A stretch of 64,000 bases of DNA from the NCBI RefSeq assembly GCF_964340395.1, contig NC_135552.1:9409494-9473493 (forward strand), in the 5' to 3' direction. How positions within the stretch are numbered: the stretch's first letter is position 1; every line of letters begins with the position of its first letter. The notes beneath the pieces are model-generated. The model saw nothing but the letters and a program-made list of their open reading frames with translations, made no database searches and was not told the origin of the DNA. Origin of the DNA: Glandiceps talaboti. Its lineage: Eukaryota; Hemichordata; Enteropneusta; Spengelidae. Shown here piece by piece: positions 12,000 to 24,086 of this stretch. Made by a program: the position numbers and the translations under genes.

Positions 12000-14900
12000 T
12001 AGTATTTTCACAACAGTTTGCCCAGCTGTAAAGCAACATGCGATAAGTGTGAAGCTCTACATTCAGTTGCAATGCCTTCAGTGTATACATACCATATCTT
12101 GGTATGAACACAAAAGTCTACCTAGCTGTAAGGCAAAATATGAAGGGAGAGAAGCCCTACCTTGGGTTGCAATGTCTTCAGTGGTGTATACTTACCATAT
12201 GTATTACCAGAACAGTTCACCTACCTGTAAGGCAAGATATGATGGGAGAGAAGCCCTACCTTGTATTACAATGTCTTCAGTGATGTATACTTACCATATA
12301 TTGGTATTATCACAATTGTCAACCTAGCTGTAAGGCAAGATATGATGGGAGAGAAGCCTTACCTTGGGTTGCAATATCTTCAGTGAGATATACTTACCAT
12401 ATAACAGTCCACCTAGCTGTAAGGCAAGATATGATGGGAGAGAAGCCCTACCTTTGGGTGAAATGCCTTCAGTGATGTATACTTACCATATGTATTACCA
12501 GAACAGTCCACCTAGCTGTATGGCAAGATACGATGGGAGAGAAGCCCTACCTTAGATAACAATGTCTTCAGTGATGCATACTTACCATATATTGGTATTA
12601 ACACAATAGTCCACCTAGCTGTACGGCAAGATATGATGGGAGAGAAGCCTTACCTTGGTTTGCAATATCCGCAGTGATGTATACTTACCATATAACAGTC
12701 CACCTAGCTGTCAGACAAGATATGATGGGAAGGAAGTCCTGCCTTGAATGGAAATATGTCTTCAGTGGTGTATACTTACCATATATTGGTATTACCACAA
12801 TAGTCCACCTAGCTGTAAGGCAAGATATGATGGGAGAGATTACAATGTCTTCAGTGATGTATACTTACCATATATTGGTATTAACACAATAGTCCACCTA
12901 GCTGTAAGGCAAGATATGATCGGAGAGAAGCCCTACCTTTATAGATAACAATGTCTTCGGTGATGCATACTTACCATATACCTTTGGGTGAAATGTCTTT
13001 AGTAATGTATACTTACCATATGTATTAACAGAACGGTCCACCTAGCTGTAAGGCAAGATATGATGGGAGAGAAGCCCTACCTTTATAGATAACAATGTCT
13101 TCGGTGATGCATACTTACCATATACATGTATTGGTATTAACACAATAGTCCACCTAGCAGCAAGGCAAGATATGATGGGAGAGAAGCCCTACCTTGGGTT
13201 GCAATATCTTCAGTGAGATATACTTACCATATAACAGTCAACCTAGCTGTAAGGCAAGATATGATGGGAGAGAAGCCCTACCTTGGGTTGCAATATCTGC
13301 AGTGATGTATACTTACCATATAACAGTCAACCTAGCTGTAAGGCAAGATATGATGGGAGAGAAGCCCTACCTTGAATACAAATATCTCTTCAGTGATATC
13401 TACCTACCATATATTTCTATTACAACTATAGTCCATCTAGCTGTAAGGCAAGATATGATGGGAGAGAAGCCTTACCTTGGGTTGCAATATCTGCAGTGAG
13501 ATATACTTACCATATAACAGTCCACCTAGCTGTAAGGCAAGATATGATGGGAGAGAAGCCTTACCTTGGGTTGCAATATCTGCAGTGAGATATACTTACC
13601 ATATAACAGTCCACCTAGCTGTAAGGTAAGATATGATGGGAGAGAAGCTTTACCTTAGATTACAATGTCTTCAGTGATGTATACTTACCATATATTGGTA
13701 TTAACACATTAGTCAACCAAGCTGTAAGGCAAGATATGATGGGAGAGAAGCCCTGCCTTAGATTACAATGTCTTCAGTGATGTATACTTACCATTTGTAT
13801 TACCAGAACAGTCCACCTAGCTGTAAAGCAAGATATGATGGGAGAGAAGCCCTACCTTGTATTACAATGTCTTCATTGGTGTATACTTACCATATAACAG
13901 TCCACCTAGCTGTAAGGCAAGATATGATGGGAGAGAAGCCCTACCTTTGGTGAAATGTCTTCAGTGATGTATACTTACCATATGTATTGCCAGAACAGTC
14001 CACCTAGCTGTAAGGCAAGATATGATGGGAGAGAACAGTTACCTTAGATTAATATGTCTTCAGTAATGCATACTTACCATATATTGTTATTAACACAAAA
14101 GTCCACCTAGCTGTAAGGTAATATATGATGGGAGAAAAGCCCTACCTTTGAGTGAAATGTCTTCAGTAATGTATACTTACCATATATTGGTATTAACACA
14201 ATAGTCCACCTAGCTGTAAGGCAAGATATGATGGGAGAGAACCGATACCTTGGGTTGCAATATCTGCAGTGATGTATACTTACCATATAACAGTCCACCT
14301 AGCTGTAAGGCAAGATATGATGGGAGAGAAGCCTCACCTGGGGTTGCAATATCTGCAGTGAGATATACTTACCATATAACACTCCACCTAGCTGTAAGGC
14401 AAGATATGGTAGGAGAGAAGCCCTACCTTTGGTGAAATGTCTTCAGTGATGTATACTTACCATATGTAATATGTATTACCAGAACAGTTCACCTAGCTGT
14501 AAGGCAAGATATGATGGGAGAGAAGCCCTACCTTAGATTGCAATGTCTTCAGTGATGTATACTTACCATATAAGTCTACCTAGCTGTAAGGCAAGATGTG
14601 ATGGGAGAGAAGCCTTACCTGGGATTGCAATATCTGCAGTGAGATATACTTACCATATAACAGTCCACCTAGCTGTAAGGTAAGATATGATGGGAGAAAA
14701 GCCTTACCTTTGGGTGAAATGTCTTCAGTAATGTTTGCTTACCATATATTGGTATTAACACAATAGTCCACCTAGCTGTAAGGCAAGATATGATGGGAGA
14801 GAACCGTTACCTTGGGTTGCAATATCTGCAGTGATGTATACTTACCATATAACAGTCCACCTAGCTGTAAGGCAAGATATGATGGGAGAGAAGCCTTACC

Positions 14901-15570
14901 TGGGGTTGCAATATCTGCAGTGAGATATACTTACCATATAACACTAGTACTCCACCTAGCTGTAAGGCAAGATATGGTGGGAGAGAAGCCCTACCTTTGG
15001 TGAAATGTCTTCAGTGATGTATACTTACCATATGTAATATGTTTTACCAGAACAGTTCACCTAGCTGTAAGGCAAGATATGATGGGAGAGAAGCCCTACC
15101 TTAGATTGCAATGTCTTCAGTGATGTATACTTACCATATAACAGTCCACCTAGCTGTAAGGCAAGATATGATGGGAGAGAAGCCCTACCTTAGATTGCAA
15201 TGTCTTCAGTGATGTATACTTACCATATGTATTACCAGAGCAGTCCACCTAGCTGTAAGGCAAGATATGATGGGAGAGAAGTCCTACCTTTCGGTGAAAT
15301 GTCTTCAGTGGTGTATACTTACCACATATTGGTATTACCACAATAGTCCACCTAGCTGTAAGGCAAGATATGATGGGAGAGAAGCCCTACCTTACATAAC
15401 AATGTCTTCAGTGATGTATACTTACCATATGTATTACCAGAACAGTCCACCTAGCTGTAAGGCAAGATATGATGGGAGAGAACAGTTACCTTAGATTAAT
15501 ATGTCTTCAGTAATGCATACTTACCATATGTTGGTATTAATACAATAGTCCACCTAGCTGTCCACCCACC
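12000..15570 (-). repeat. Tandem array of about 36 units whose minus strand repeats an acceptor / mini-exon / donor cassette
   Basis: Plus-strand units read CCTAGCTGTAAGGCAAG, ATATGATGGGAGAGAAGCC, CTACCTT, a variable stretch (GGGTTGCAATATCTGCAGTG or AATGTCTTCAGTG), then TGTATACTTACCATAT and one of three spacers. The spacers give unit lengths of about 88, 98 and 104 bp. On the minus strand each unit offers a pyrimidine-rich tract ending CTTGCCTTACAG, an exon-like CTAGGTGGACT...ATATG of 19, 29 or 33 nt, and the near-consensus donor GTAAGTATAC. It also has a second donor-like AAGGTAAGG or AAGGTAGGG. I counted about 36 cores between 12016 and 15551, with the outermost copies decayed. Units are strongly homogenised, so conserved splice motifs do not by themselves show selection. 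The array lies between KIAA2013 and PEBP (both plus), and no established minus-strand gene covers it. Confidence 0.9.
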
Positions 15571-15925
15571 TACCTTGTTGAATCCAAGATTTAATACCAA
15601 CTTGGACCAAGTATACGTAGTATAGCGATGACTTTAGAAAATGTCCTTATGATATATCCCACTTTTATGGTGTACTTTCAGTGATTTACATATTAGAGTA
15701 TCAAAAATATCATATCACTGTTACAGACCTGGCTGAGGACCACCTTGGCTTTGAAAGTACTTTTAAAAGGAAATGGTGTCCTGTTGTTTTGGTAGCACTG
15801 TGTAAAGTTTATGAATGAAACCTATCTATACCATCAATTTAGTCGAACTAGTTAACAAAGTGATCCATCCACTTGCCCATCAGCAGCTACCTATACCTAG
15901 AGACTTATGCTTAATTATTGTGAAC

Positions 15926-15965
15926 AGTCCAGTTAGTTGTAAGGCAATAGTGGGAGAGAAACTAA
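15926..15965 (-). repeat. Decayed outlying copy of the 12-15.6 kb array unit
   Basis: AGTCCAGTTAGTTGTAAGGC followed by AATAGTGGGAGAGAA matches the unit core with substitutions and a short deletion, about 350 bp beyond the array. Confidence 0.7.
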
Positions 15966-15970
15966 ACGTT

Positions 15971-18940
15971 TGAATGTTTGATTTAATCAATATTTGTCAT
16001 CCTAAAAATAAAACATTGCTCTCAATAAAATGGTTGAAGGATAATGGTATTGGCTACATCTGAATATATATATATAAATGAGAGATATCAAAACATTGAA
16101 GTAAAAATTGGTAGAGATACAATGATTTACAGACAATTGGTTTTCATTGTGCCCATTTTTTGATAAAATTTTATACCATAAACTGGGAATTCCCCTCCAA
16201 TATCTATATTCATAAACAGATGAATTGCATAGGCAGCATTATAATATTAGAAGAATTTGTATGTTGCTTCCTGACAATATTTCCTTGATTTTTTATACAT
16301 TGCCTATAACTTTGATTATAGCAACTATATGTAAAAAGTCACACACGGATTTACGCACATTGTATTTTGATACCCTTAGAAATTATATACATGTTATCTT
16401 TGTTGATTCTTCCCACATGGAGAAAAGAAATATTGATTGGTTGTCAAACAACATTATTCTATTAGTTTTACTTTGATATACTGATATAATGGTAAACAAC
16501 GTTTTCGTAAGATCATGTATACTTTACACACATATTATGTCAACAAATATGACGGGGAGGGGAGGGGGCATTGAGGAAAATTTGAGGGGCCTGACTGGGT
16601 GAGGGGTTACGGTGACATTGGTCATCCAGAGGTGACCACCCTCTACACCTAACTAGCTCCGTACATATAAAGAGACGTTCGCACAATGTTCGACAAGCTC
16701 ACGATTATTAATTGCAATAACTTGAATAAACAACCTTCATTCGCTTAGGACAAAAAAACCTCCCCCCCCCCCCCTAAATGAACGTTCACAAGTGCCACAT
16801 CGACACGTTTATATATGAATGATGTAAACCATAATGAACATTGTAGCGGTCACATCAACTTAGGCTAACGTAACAACCAAGTTCGTTTATTGAGCTTGTG
16901 ACATAGAGCGACTGATCGCCCCTAAGTGAAGAAATGATTGGGAGAGAAGCCTTACCTCGTATATTATATACCTACCTATCATATGTTGTTTTTTTCAATA
17001 CTTACATAGCAAGGCATCATATAAAAGGCAGGAGTTTTCTCATGTTTTATAAATTACACGCTTTATTTCCGGCTGAATAAATGTGACACTGCCATGGCGC
17101 CACTGACATTGGAGTCCGACCAGCACGAATGATAAGATTGAAAATCAACGATAAAACGCTACATTTTGTCACAATGGCGTAAGCATAAAGTGCAAATGAC
17201 CGTGGATTATTTATATGAAATGGATGAGGTTGCAACTTACCGTGCTGACGTTCATCAACAAACTTTAAGGGAGATGTACTCACTAGTCACACATTTCAGT
17301 CGCACGATGTCAATGATGGATGACAACAGAAATAGAACGCGATACTCTTGTTGCCCTTGACGACAATAACTTTTAACGTTCTCGATCTTTGAACACTGGT
17401 GGCGCTCTCGGTTGTTTGACATGAATGAAAAGACATGGTGAAAAGAGCGCAATGATGTATGTACTTGTACGTAAATCGTAATGAAACTGATGGTGGGTTT
17501 TGTGTGTCAAATTTTCTACAGGTGTCTTACTTAGAACTTCTCTATTGTAAAGAAAACAACCAAACAGGATACACTGTAAGCCCACAGGAAACCCAGGAAA
17601 TGTGTTACAAACAAATAAATGATCGATGAATTAAAAAACAAAACAAAATATGCGTGAGTAAATAAAAAATACCATAAATACGTGAAGAACTATCTATAAC
17701 TTTCATTATCTACACATTTATATACACACTGGTCTGTTTAACAAACTATGTTGTTAGGGTTCTATACGCCACAGGGGCACATATTAATATTATTATCAGG
17801 AAAATATCAAACGAATCCTGCTGCTACAAATGTATCAATCTCTATACAAGTAGATGAAATTGTAGTCAAAACAACGTTATTATTTAGCAAGTACACAAGG
17901 AAAACAACAATCTAATGTTGTAAGATTGTTAGGGCACTACATGTCCCTATGCTATACCCTTAATATTATTCTTGGTTACTTGCAATGGCTGTCACCATTT
18001 ACAATGTGATGATAAAATAATTAAAACCATGGATGTGTACATGCAATAAATTATTCTTATAAATAAAGTAACCAAAGTCGTTTTAAATTCAATTTTTGTT
18101 CAATCAAAATCTTGATCTCTTTATTTAAGGAAATATGTATGAAACAATATATGAATTGTTGAATTTCAGACTTTTTAGGCTTCACTAAAATTCCACTTAA
18201 ACGGAAATGGATCTCCACCAACATCTTCAATGAATGAATTGGTCCCTGTCTCCTCTTTATATAATAGCGATCCTTCCGTAAAGTTTCTTTTACTTAATCT
18301 GCCCGCGGCTGTATCCTTTTTAGATACCCTGCTAACAACCAACGAGACAAATATTAAGGTTAAAACATTAAACTTCGATTTGTCTGACTTGTGTAACTTT
18401 CACCATGATGGATGTACTTGTAAGTGGGGCGGGGGCGATATTTTATAAACTTATTGTAAGAGTGTAAACACGATGATTAAAAGCGTGACATGATAACATA
18501 TTCACAGCAAAAAAAATGAAAGATTTAAGAAAAGGAAAGGTTGGTCAATGTTGGTATTTGTTCGCTAAATTTGATGTCTTAACCCATATTCACACGAGGT
18601 TCGGGTTTGTAATAGGTTAACTGCAATAATTGTAGCTTTGTTTTTATTTACAATACTTTTTTTTATTCTTCTTTATATTTTATTTTGTGTGACAGTATGA
18701 CGCAACATTTTTTTTTATTTCTTGCGGAGTTTGCAAAGAAAAACAAGCGGAGGACCGAGAGCGACGTAGCGAAACTGCTAGAGTACTGCATCTAGGTGAT
18801 AGGTGTGGTATGTGTTTGGTAAAGTTTGTTTTTTTAAATCACCTGATATTCATAATGGTGGTCACGTGGTATATGAGTGACCCTGTATGACCTTGGGTTC
18901 ACGCTAGACACATGCATAAACGGGTCGAGTGTGGAAGTAG
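15971..18940. other. Intergenic DNA upstream of PEBP, no gene recognised
   Basis: It holds a second array relic (16934-16980), a poly-C run near 16760 and otherwise unremarkable AT-rich sequence. On the minus strand GTCAGCACG/GTAAGTTGC at about 17235-17250 is a strong donor, with a possible upstream exon. This is the only hint of a minus-strand transcript heading into the array. No start-to-stop protein of interest was seen. Confidence 0.5.
16934..16980 (-). repeat. Second decayed outlying copy of the array unit
   Basis: GATTGGGAGAGAAGCCTTACC is the array core. It is followed by TATACCTACCTATCATATG, equivalent to the TATACTTACCATATG segment. On the minus strand both donor-like sites survive as GGTAGG and GGTAAGG. 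Confidence 0.7.
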
Positions 18941-18960
18941 GTCGCTTGTTCGGTTACAGA

Positions 18961-18994
18961 GACTGTCGTTGCAGCTTTGTACAGCACACCAGAG
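18961..18994 (+). other. Probable 5' UTR exon end of the PEBP gene
   Basis: CACACCAGAG/GTAAGTTG is a strong donor 1.6 kb upstream of an acceptor (ACACTTGACAG, exon start 20602) that lies ten bases before the PEBP start codon. The transcription start was not identified, so only the end of the exon is given. Confidence 0.4.
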
Positions 18995-20611
18995 GTAAGT
19001 TGTAAAGGACTGAAACCTTGCAAACACAACTGCTATTACCATGCACAAGACTTTGGAAGACGTATGTATTGACACGCCCCCAGGATCTCACGGTATCACT
19101 ATCACTATAGTCATCAGTCCAAAGTCTAAACTAAATTCTAATATTAGCATCGCATGCCCTTCTACATGCCCCTCCATGTTACAACTCACGCAGAGCTGAA
19201 CTCACGTCCTTTGTCCAGAGTATAATGTAAACTTCTTTTATTATTTGAACAATTTTTGACATTGCAGACAAACTCTCAATGAACATGTTTGCTACACTTG
19301 TGGTACCGTACGTCACGGTAGTAGTATTTGATGGGGTCACAGAGTTTAGTTTTTGTGTCGACCTGGTTATAACTACGTCCTTGGTTTGGCTATGCAGTCA
19401 ATCAATCATTTACTTACCCAACTCATGATCACACTATCAGAGAGTGTTGGTATATAGTACACAGAGGAATACAGCACTGAATGCAAACAGTACATGACAC
19501 AAAATTGAGCTCCTTGTCATAGATAACATAAAAATATTACAGTACATGTGAATTACTGTACAGAGTTACAGGAGGCGGGCACAGATGAGGCTGTAACAAC
19601 AAGCTATGTAATAATTTTGTATGATAGCTCACTGCTCAGCCTAACAGCAACCTCACTGTCGTAGTTCTCGGTGAGAAAGCAACTTCATGAGCACCTGTGG
19701 CTAGTGCTACATGCAGTTAATCATAAATCATGATTATAACTCTATTAAGTTCAATAATTTTGCAAATAACCAATTCATGATGTACTGTGGGAGCTCAGGC
19801 TCAGTTAGTTTTGTTTACAAATACAAACAAGTAAAAAGTAAACAAACAAAAACATAAACAAAGAAACCGATGCATTAGATAAATAAATGAATGAATGAAT
19901 AAACAAAAACAAACCAACCAACCAACAAACAAATACTACCCCCAAATAGACACCAATGAGATACCCCTTTGTTTGTTTGTTTCTTGGTCGGTTGGTTGGT
20001 TTGTTGTTGTTTAGTCATTTATTTATCTATTTGTTTATCGGTTTATTAGTAATGATGATGGATTTACTTTGATTTGTATACTTACTACCTGGCTATGAGG
20101 GAACTAGTAGATGTCTATTACCCTGAGGGCAAATATTTCCTGAAGCTGGAAGCTGAGGGAAATAGTTGCTACATACAGCATGAAGGGTAATATTATGTCT
20201 ACTAGTGCCCGAATAAGGCAAGGCAATAAATATACTTATATATATATGCTGTATGATATGCAATATCCTACCTGTATTGAATCCTTTTTATACCTTGTAC
20301 AAGATATGAAGGGACTTTACAATGTCATGTTTCTAAAGTTGAAAACTGAAGTATCTGTTTCTATCACACAGCCAGCATATCGTACAATACATAGTCAAGT
20401 CTATAAATTGAGGCAAAAGTGTGTTAAATCGTGTCTTTGACATCACCAAATCACAGTGGGATTGAACTTGCAATGCACAAACTATGATAAGAACCATTGA
20501 CTTGAGATCTAAACATTCATCCATTGTGACCGTAGTCTATTGAGGTGCCTTCCATTCGTCTATAATCATAACCCCGGAACAATTTTTTCAACACTTGACA
20601 GAGCATCAACA

Positions 20612-23539
20612 ATGGATAAACATGAGCTTGTCCCAGATGTGATTGATAAATTACCAACTGATGTTGCTACTGTACAATGGGAGAATGGTGTAAAGACAGA
20701 GATTGGAAATGAATTAACACCAACACAGGTAAATCATATATTATAGCCTTCTTTTATTTCATCAAGTGTGTCTCCATAGCAATGTTTTTGCTAAGGTATC
20801 GTATTGGAACCTAGTAACAGAGTTGGGATTTCTAAACCTTTACCTTGTATCATATAATTAATGTGATATAGCATGATGACTCAAAAGATTATGGAAAGTT
20901 GGATAATAATAATAAATAATAATAATGTTGTGTTCTTATATAGCGCTTTCCCACACTGTGCTCAAAGCGCTTTACAATTATTACCCCTGGCTCAGATCAG
21001 AACGGCACAACGTCCCTTTAAGTCTTCCTCAACTCCCCAGGGAGCATACAATCCATTGCAGCCATTTCAGCGCATAGGATTAAAGCCTTCACATTGCAAC
21101 CTCTATCCTACCAGGTCCCCAATTATACAGCTGGGTTGACTGAGGCACAGTCGTGGTTCAAATCTTGCCCAAGGACTTTAGCCACTCAAAAACAAACAGC
21201 AGGCATCGACAGGGCTCGAACCTGCAACCTGTAGATTCCAAGCCGGTCACGATAGATTTTACTTGCATTGACATGTGGGCTTGTATTTGCATATTTTTAG
21301 GATTTGAAATCCTAGTTTCATCAATGTCATTGCAGTATATTTCAGGCATCATACCAAGTCAGAAAGACTTAAGCCTTTTATTTAGATGACATGATGTTTT
21401 TTACATCTCACACAATGTATTTTGTTATGAATTATACAAACAAAATACAAGCACTTTATAGAGTGCATGAACATGAAATGTTACATTTTAGCTCACTGTG
21501 AACGCAGATTTGTGTTTGAATCTTCCTTATTTCGTCTGTTTTTTGTTTATGTAATTTGTTTATGTAATTTGTAACAAAAACCTTGAGCAAATGTAAAAAT
21601 CATCATGCCACCTTACTGAAACTCTATAGTCACACTAGTTTTGGTAGTCATTGAAAGTCTTTAGTCACTCTAGTTTCGTAGTAACTTCCATAACAACATG
21701 CACCCAGAAGCATTTTTATGGTGATGAATTAGATTAATTCAATATAAGTAAATAATGGTTATTTATAATCAAAATATCATTCAGTTTTCCATGGGTGAAA
21801 AAGAATTCCAAATTGAATCATTATTGTAATTAGTATGTATTAAAACACATAAAACTCATTACAATTTTCACACAGGTTCAGAAGGCACCATGTACTCTAT
21901 CTTGGCCAACAGAGACAGATGCCTTCTATACAGTACTCATGACAGATCCAGATGCACCCTCCAGGAAAGAACCTAAGTTTAGGGAATGGCATCATTGGCT
22001 GGTTGTCAATATTCCAGGATGTGATATCAGTAAAGGGGAAACAGTGATGGAATATGTAGGTTCCGGACCACCACAAGGAACTGGTAAGTGCATGATTGTA
22101 CACTGAATTGTAAAATAAAATTTCAATATGTACTTATTTATTCACCACAGATAGCCTACCTGTAGACTTAAAGGACTAATTGTACTACACTATTTCTGCT
22201 ATTCTAACTGACTAACTTTGTATTGTCTTGCAGCTGTAGTGGAAAAAAAAACTGACAGTTTGATTTTTTGAATTTTTACTCGTCCATCTCGTCTACAAAC
22301 AGTCCATATAGATCTGCAGGTATTACATGTAAGCCATGTCCCACCACACATACCATGTGCAAAAAAATTAACATAAGTAGACTAGAATAGAATCTGTTTC
22401 CCATATAACCTCTCATGAAAACACCTAATTATGAATTCATCATGTGACCTGATTGTGATTTAAATATGTATCATTGAGTATTCCACCAATCAGGTTCTCT
22501 GGAGGAATGCAGGGAAATACTGGCAGTTGTAAAAACCATCGGTAGATGAGAGGGACAAGCAAAAATTCAAAATATCCAAAAATGTCAGTTAGGATAGTGC
22601 AAATAATGTAGAGGCGTTAGTCTTTCAAGTCGACAGACATGCTACAGTTAGGATAGCTGAAATAGTGTAGTAGCGTTTGTCTTTCAAGTCGACAGGCAGG
22701 CTACACCTCCAAGGAACTTGACAGGTACTTATATGATTGTACACTTAGAATCAATATATAGCTGTATACCTGCAATTTATTAAGTCAGTGTTTGGCCACA
22801 TCAGAGGAACATTTAATGTGTGTCATTCAGAGTAATAAAACATCCAACTGGCAAAACACACATACCCAGAGTTGAGTATGTAGGTGTTTGGCTACTTCAT
22901 GGAACTAGTATGTAATTGTACACTTACAATCATCCTATACCTGCACACCTGCAGTTGAGTACCTCAGTACTAGGCTACCACAAACAACTGGTATGTGGTG
23001 TGTAATATATTTATGCTCTGAGTAATAAAACACCCTAGCAGACTCGTAGAGTCTAGTTAAGTATGTCAATGCTTGGCCACCTCAGAGGCACTTGACAGGT
23101 GAGTATATGACTGTATGCTGTACCAGCTGTACACCTACATTTTAGTTTTTCTGCCAACGGTAGCCTAGCACAAAGAGCTGGGTCTAATCTGAGCTAAGTC
23201 TTTAACAAAATGCTATCAAAGAATATGCTGAAGTCCCACTACTGGTAAACTATTGTCCAGAGTGAAGCAATATGGCAATGGTCATTTAAAGAGGACTTTT
23301 GTTTATGTACCTTCACACTCACAGGACTGCATCGCTATGTGTTCTTGGTCTACAAACAACCAGGAAAGATTACCTACACTGATCCAGTACGTACCAATAC
23401 TTCAGCTGATGGGCGTGGTGGTGTCAAAGCACGAGATGTTGCTACTAAGTACCAACTTGGGGATCCCATTGCATGTAATTTATACCAAGCTGAGTGGGAT
23501 GATTATGTGCCATTACTGTACAAGCAGTTGAAGCCTTAA
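20612..23539 (+). CDS. PEBP1: Phosphatidylethanolamine-binding protein (PEBP/RKIP family), 179 aa, three coding exons
   Basis: Coding exons 20612-20728, 21876-22083 and 23325-23539 (stop TAA) have closing phases and total 540 nt. The protein carries the whole PEBP fold signature: TDPDAPSRK (residues 62-70), [13 protein letters not shown] (75-87), [19 protein letters not shown] (101-119) and a C-terminal [13 protein letters not shown]. By alignment with remembered human PEBP1 (187 aa), the anion-pocket residues are Asp63, His79, His111 and Tyr113, all present. Vertebrate PEBP1 is a cytosolic protein that binds phospholipid headgroups and restrains Raf-MEK signalling; which of these roles applies here is inference. 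There is no signal peptide, so it is RKIP-like rather than a secreted PEBP4 type. The start was chosen because a good acceptor lies at 20600-20601. The third intron carries a MITE and decayed copies of the exon-3 end. Confidence 0.95.
20930..21250 (-). mobile_element. tRNA-derived SINE-like element in PEBP intron
   Basis: On the minus strand GGTTCGAGCCC (21212-21222) is a perfect Pol III B box, with an A-box-like ACCGGCTTGGA about 25 nt upstream. The body runs to a 3' end with GCGCTTTGAGCACAG and TATAAGAACACAA, then an ATT-rich tail beginning near 20895. This layout is that of a tRNA-headed SINE. The exact family is not recognised. Confidence 0.6.
22163..22693. mobile_element. MITE with about 48-bp terminal inverted repeats, plus a second solo right end
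   Basis: Left TAGACTTAAAGGACTAATTG...CTGCTATTCTAACTGAC (22163-22212) is mirrored by GTCAGTTAGGATAGTGC...TTAGTCTTTCAAGTC (22583-22632). A further right-end copy (CAGTTAGGATAGCTGAAATA...TCTTTCAAGTCGAC) follows at 22645-22693. It is the same family as the compact copy at 54805-54960 and lies in PEBP intron 3. Confidence 0.7.
22688..23115 (+). repeat. Decayed tandem copies of the PEBP exon-3 end and its donor
   Basis: The real junction reads TATGTAGGTTCCGGACC, then ACCACAAGGAACT/GGTAAGTG and ATGATTGTACACTG (about 22053-22105). Related segments begin near 22688 (CTCCAAGGAACTTGACAGGTA, then ATGATTGTACACTTA), 22778, 22872 (GTATGTAGGTGTTTGGCTAC, then GGAACTAGTATG and ATTGTACACTTA), 22956 and 23055 (ending CAGGTGAGTAT). 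Spacing is about 85-100 bp. The copies hold only the exon end, not a complete exon. Confidence 0.6.
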
Positions 23540-23627
23540 TCATTGCCAAGGCTGTGTATACTGTGGATCATACTTTGGGAAGATTCCAATATGGAAGGAA
23601 AAGATAATGACATCTAACCAAGCTAAA

Positions 23628-23836
23628 AATAAAAATTTAATTTTTGTTTTTCGTCAGAGAAGCACTTTGCAATAACCTTTTTTTAAAATCATAAATTGTG
23701 CAAATTATCTAATGCATTCTTACAATTGATAATTTTCATGAAACTGTACGCAGTATGACTGGTCAACCGTACGTTTTAATTCTCTCATTATTTTTGTCAA
23801 AAAAAAAAGAAGTTAAAGAAATGTTGAGGTAATAAA
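23628..23836 (+). terminator. PEBP polyadenylation signals
   Basis: AATAAA occurs at 23628-23633 and 23831-23836, 90 and 290 bp after the PEBP stop. Confidence 0.55.
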
Positions 23837-24086
23837 GACTAGATTGCTAACTTGACTGAATTGTGGTCTTTGGTCATAACTTCCAGGATAACTTCAACAA
23901 GTCCACTGTACTTTTACTAACATGTCCGTCATGTTATAAACAGTTATCTTACTTTCATCTTCATAAAAGAGTCTTCATTCAAAACATCAGTTTGTTTTCT
24001 GCTTCTTAGGGTCTGTATTTTTTGTCAATAAAGACGCATAAAAATGTGCACTGTTATATCAAACTACCCAACATCTACAATCGGCT

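Noticed and set aside
11962-15494. Many 60-120 codon ORFs with a repeated SCKARYDGREALP-like motif
   Set aside because: They are translations of the tandem array. Unit lengths vary and are often not multiples of three, frames break at every class change, and the same DNA reads equally open in other frames.
12000-15570. Possible CRISPR array
   Set aside because: Units of 88-104 bp are repeats throughout, with no unique spacers, and the context is eukaryotic intron-bearing DNA.
20540-20611. Longer PEBP N-terminus starting at an upstream in-frame ATG (20540)
   Set aside because: A good acceptor lies at 20600-20601, the added residues do not resemble PEBP N-termini, and the ATG at 20612 gives the usual family length.
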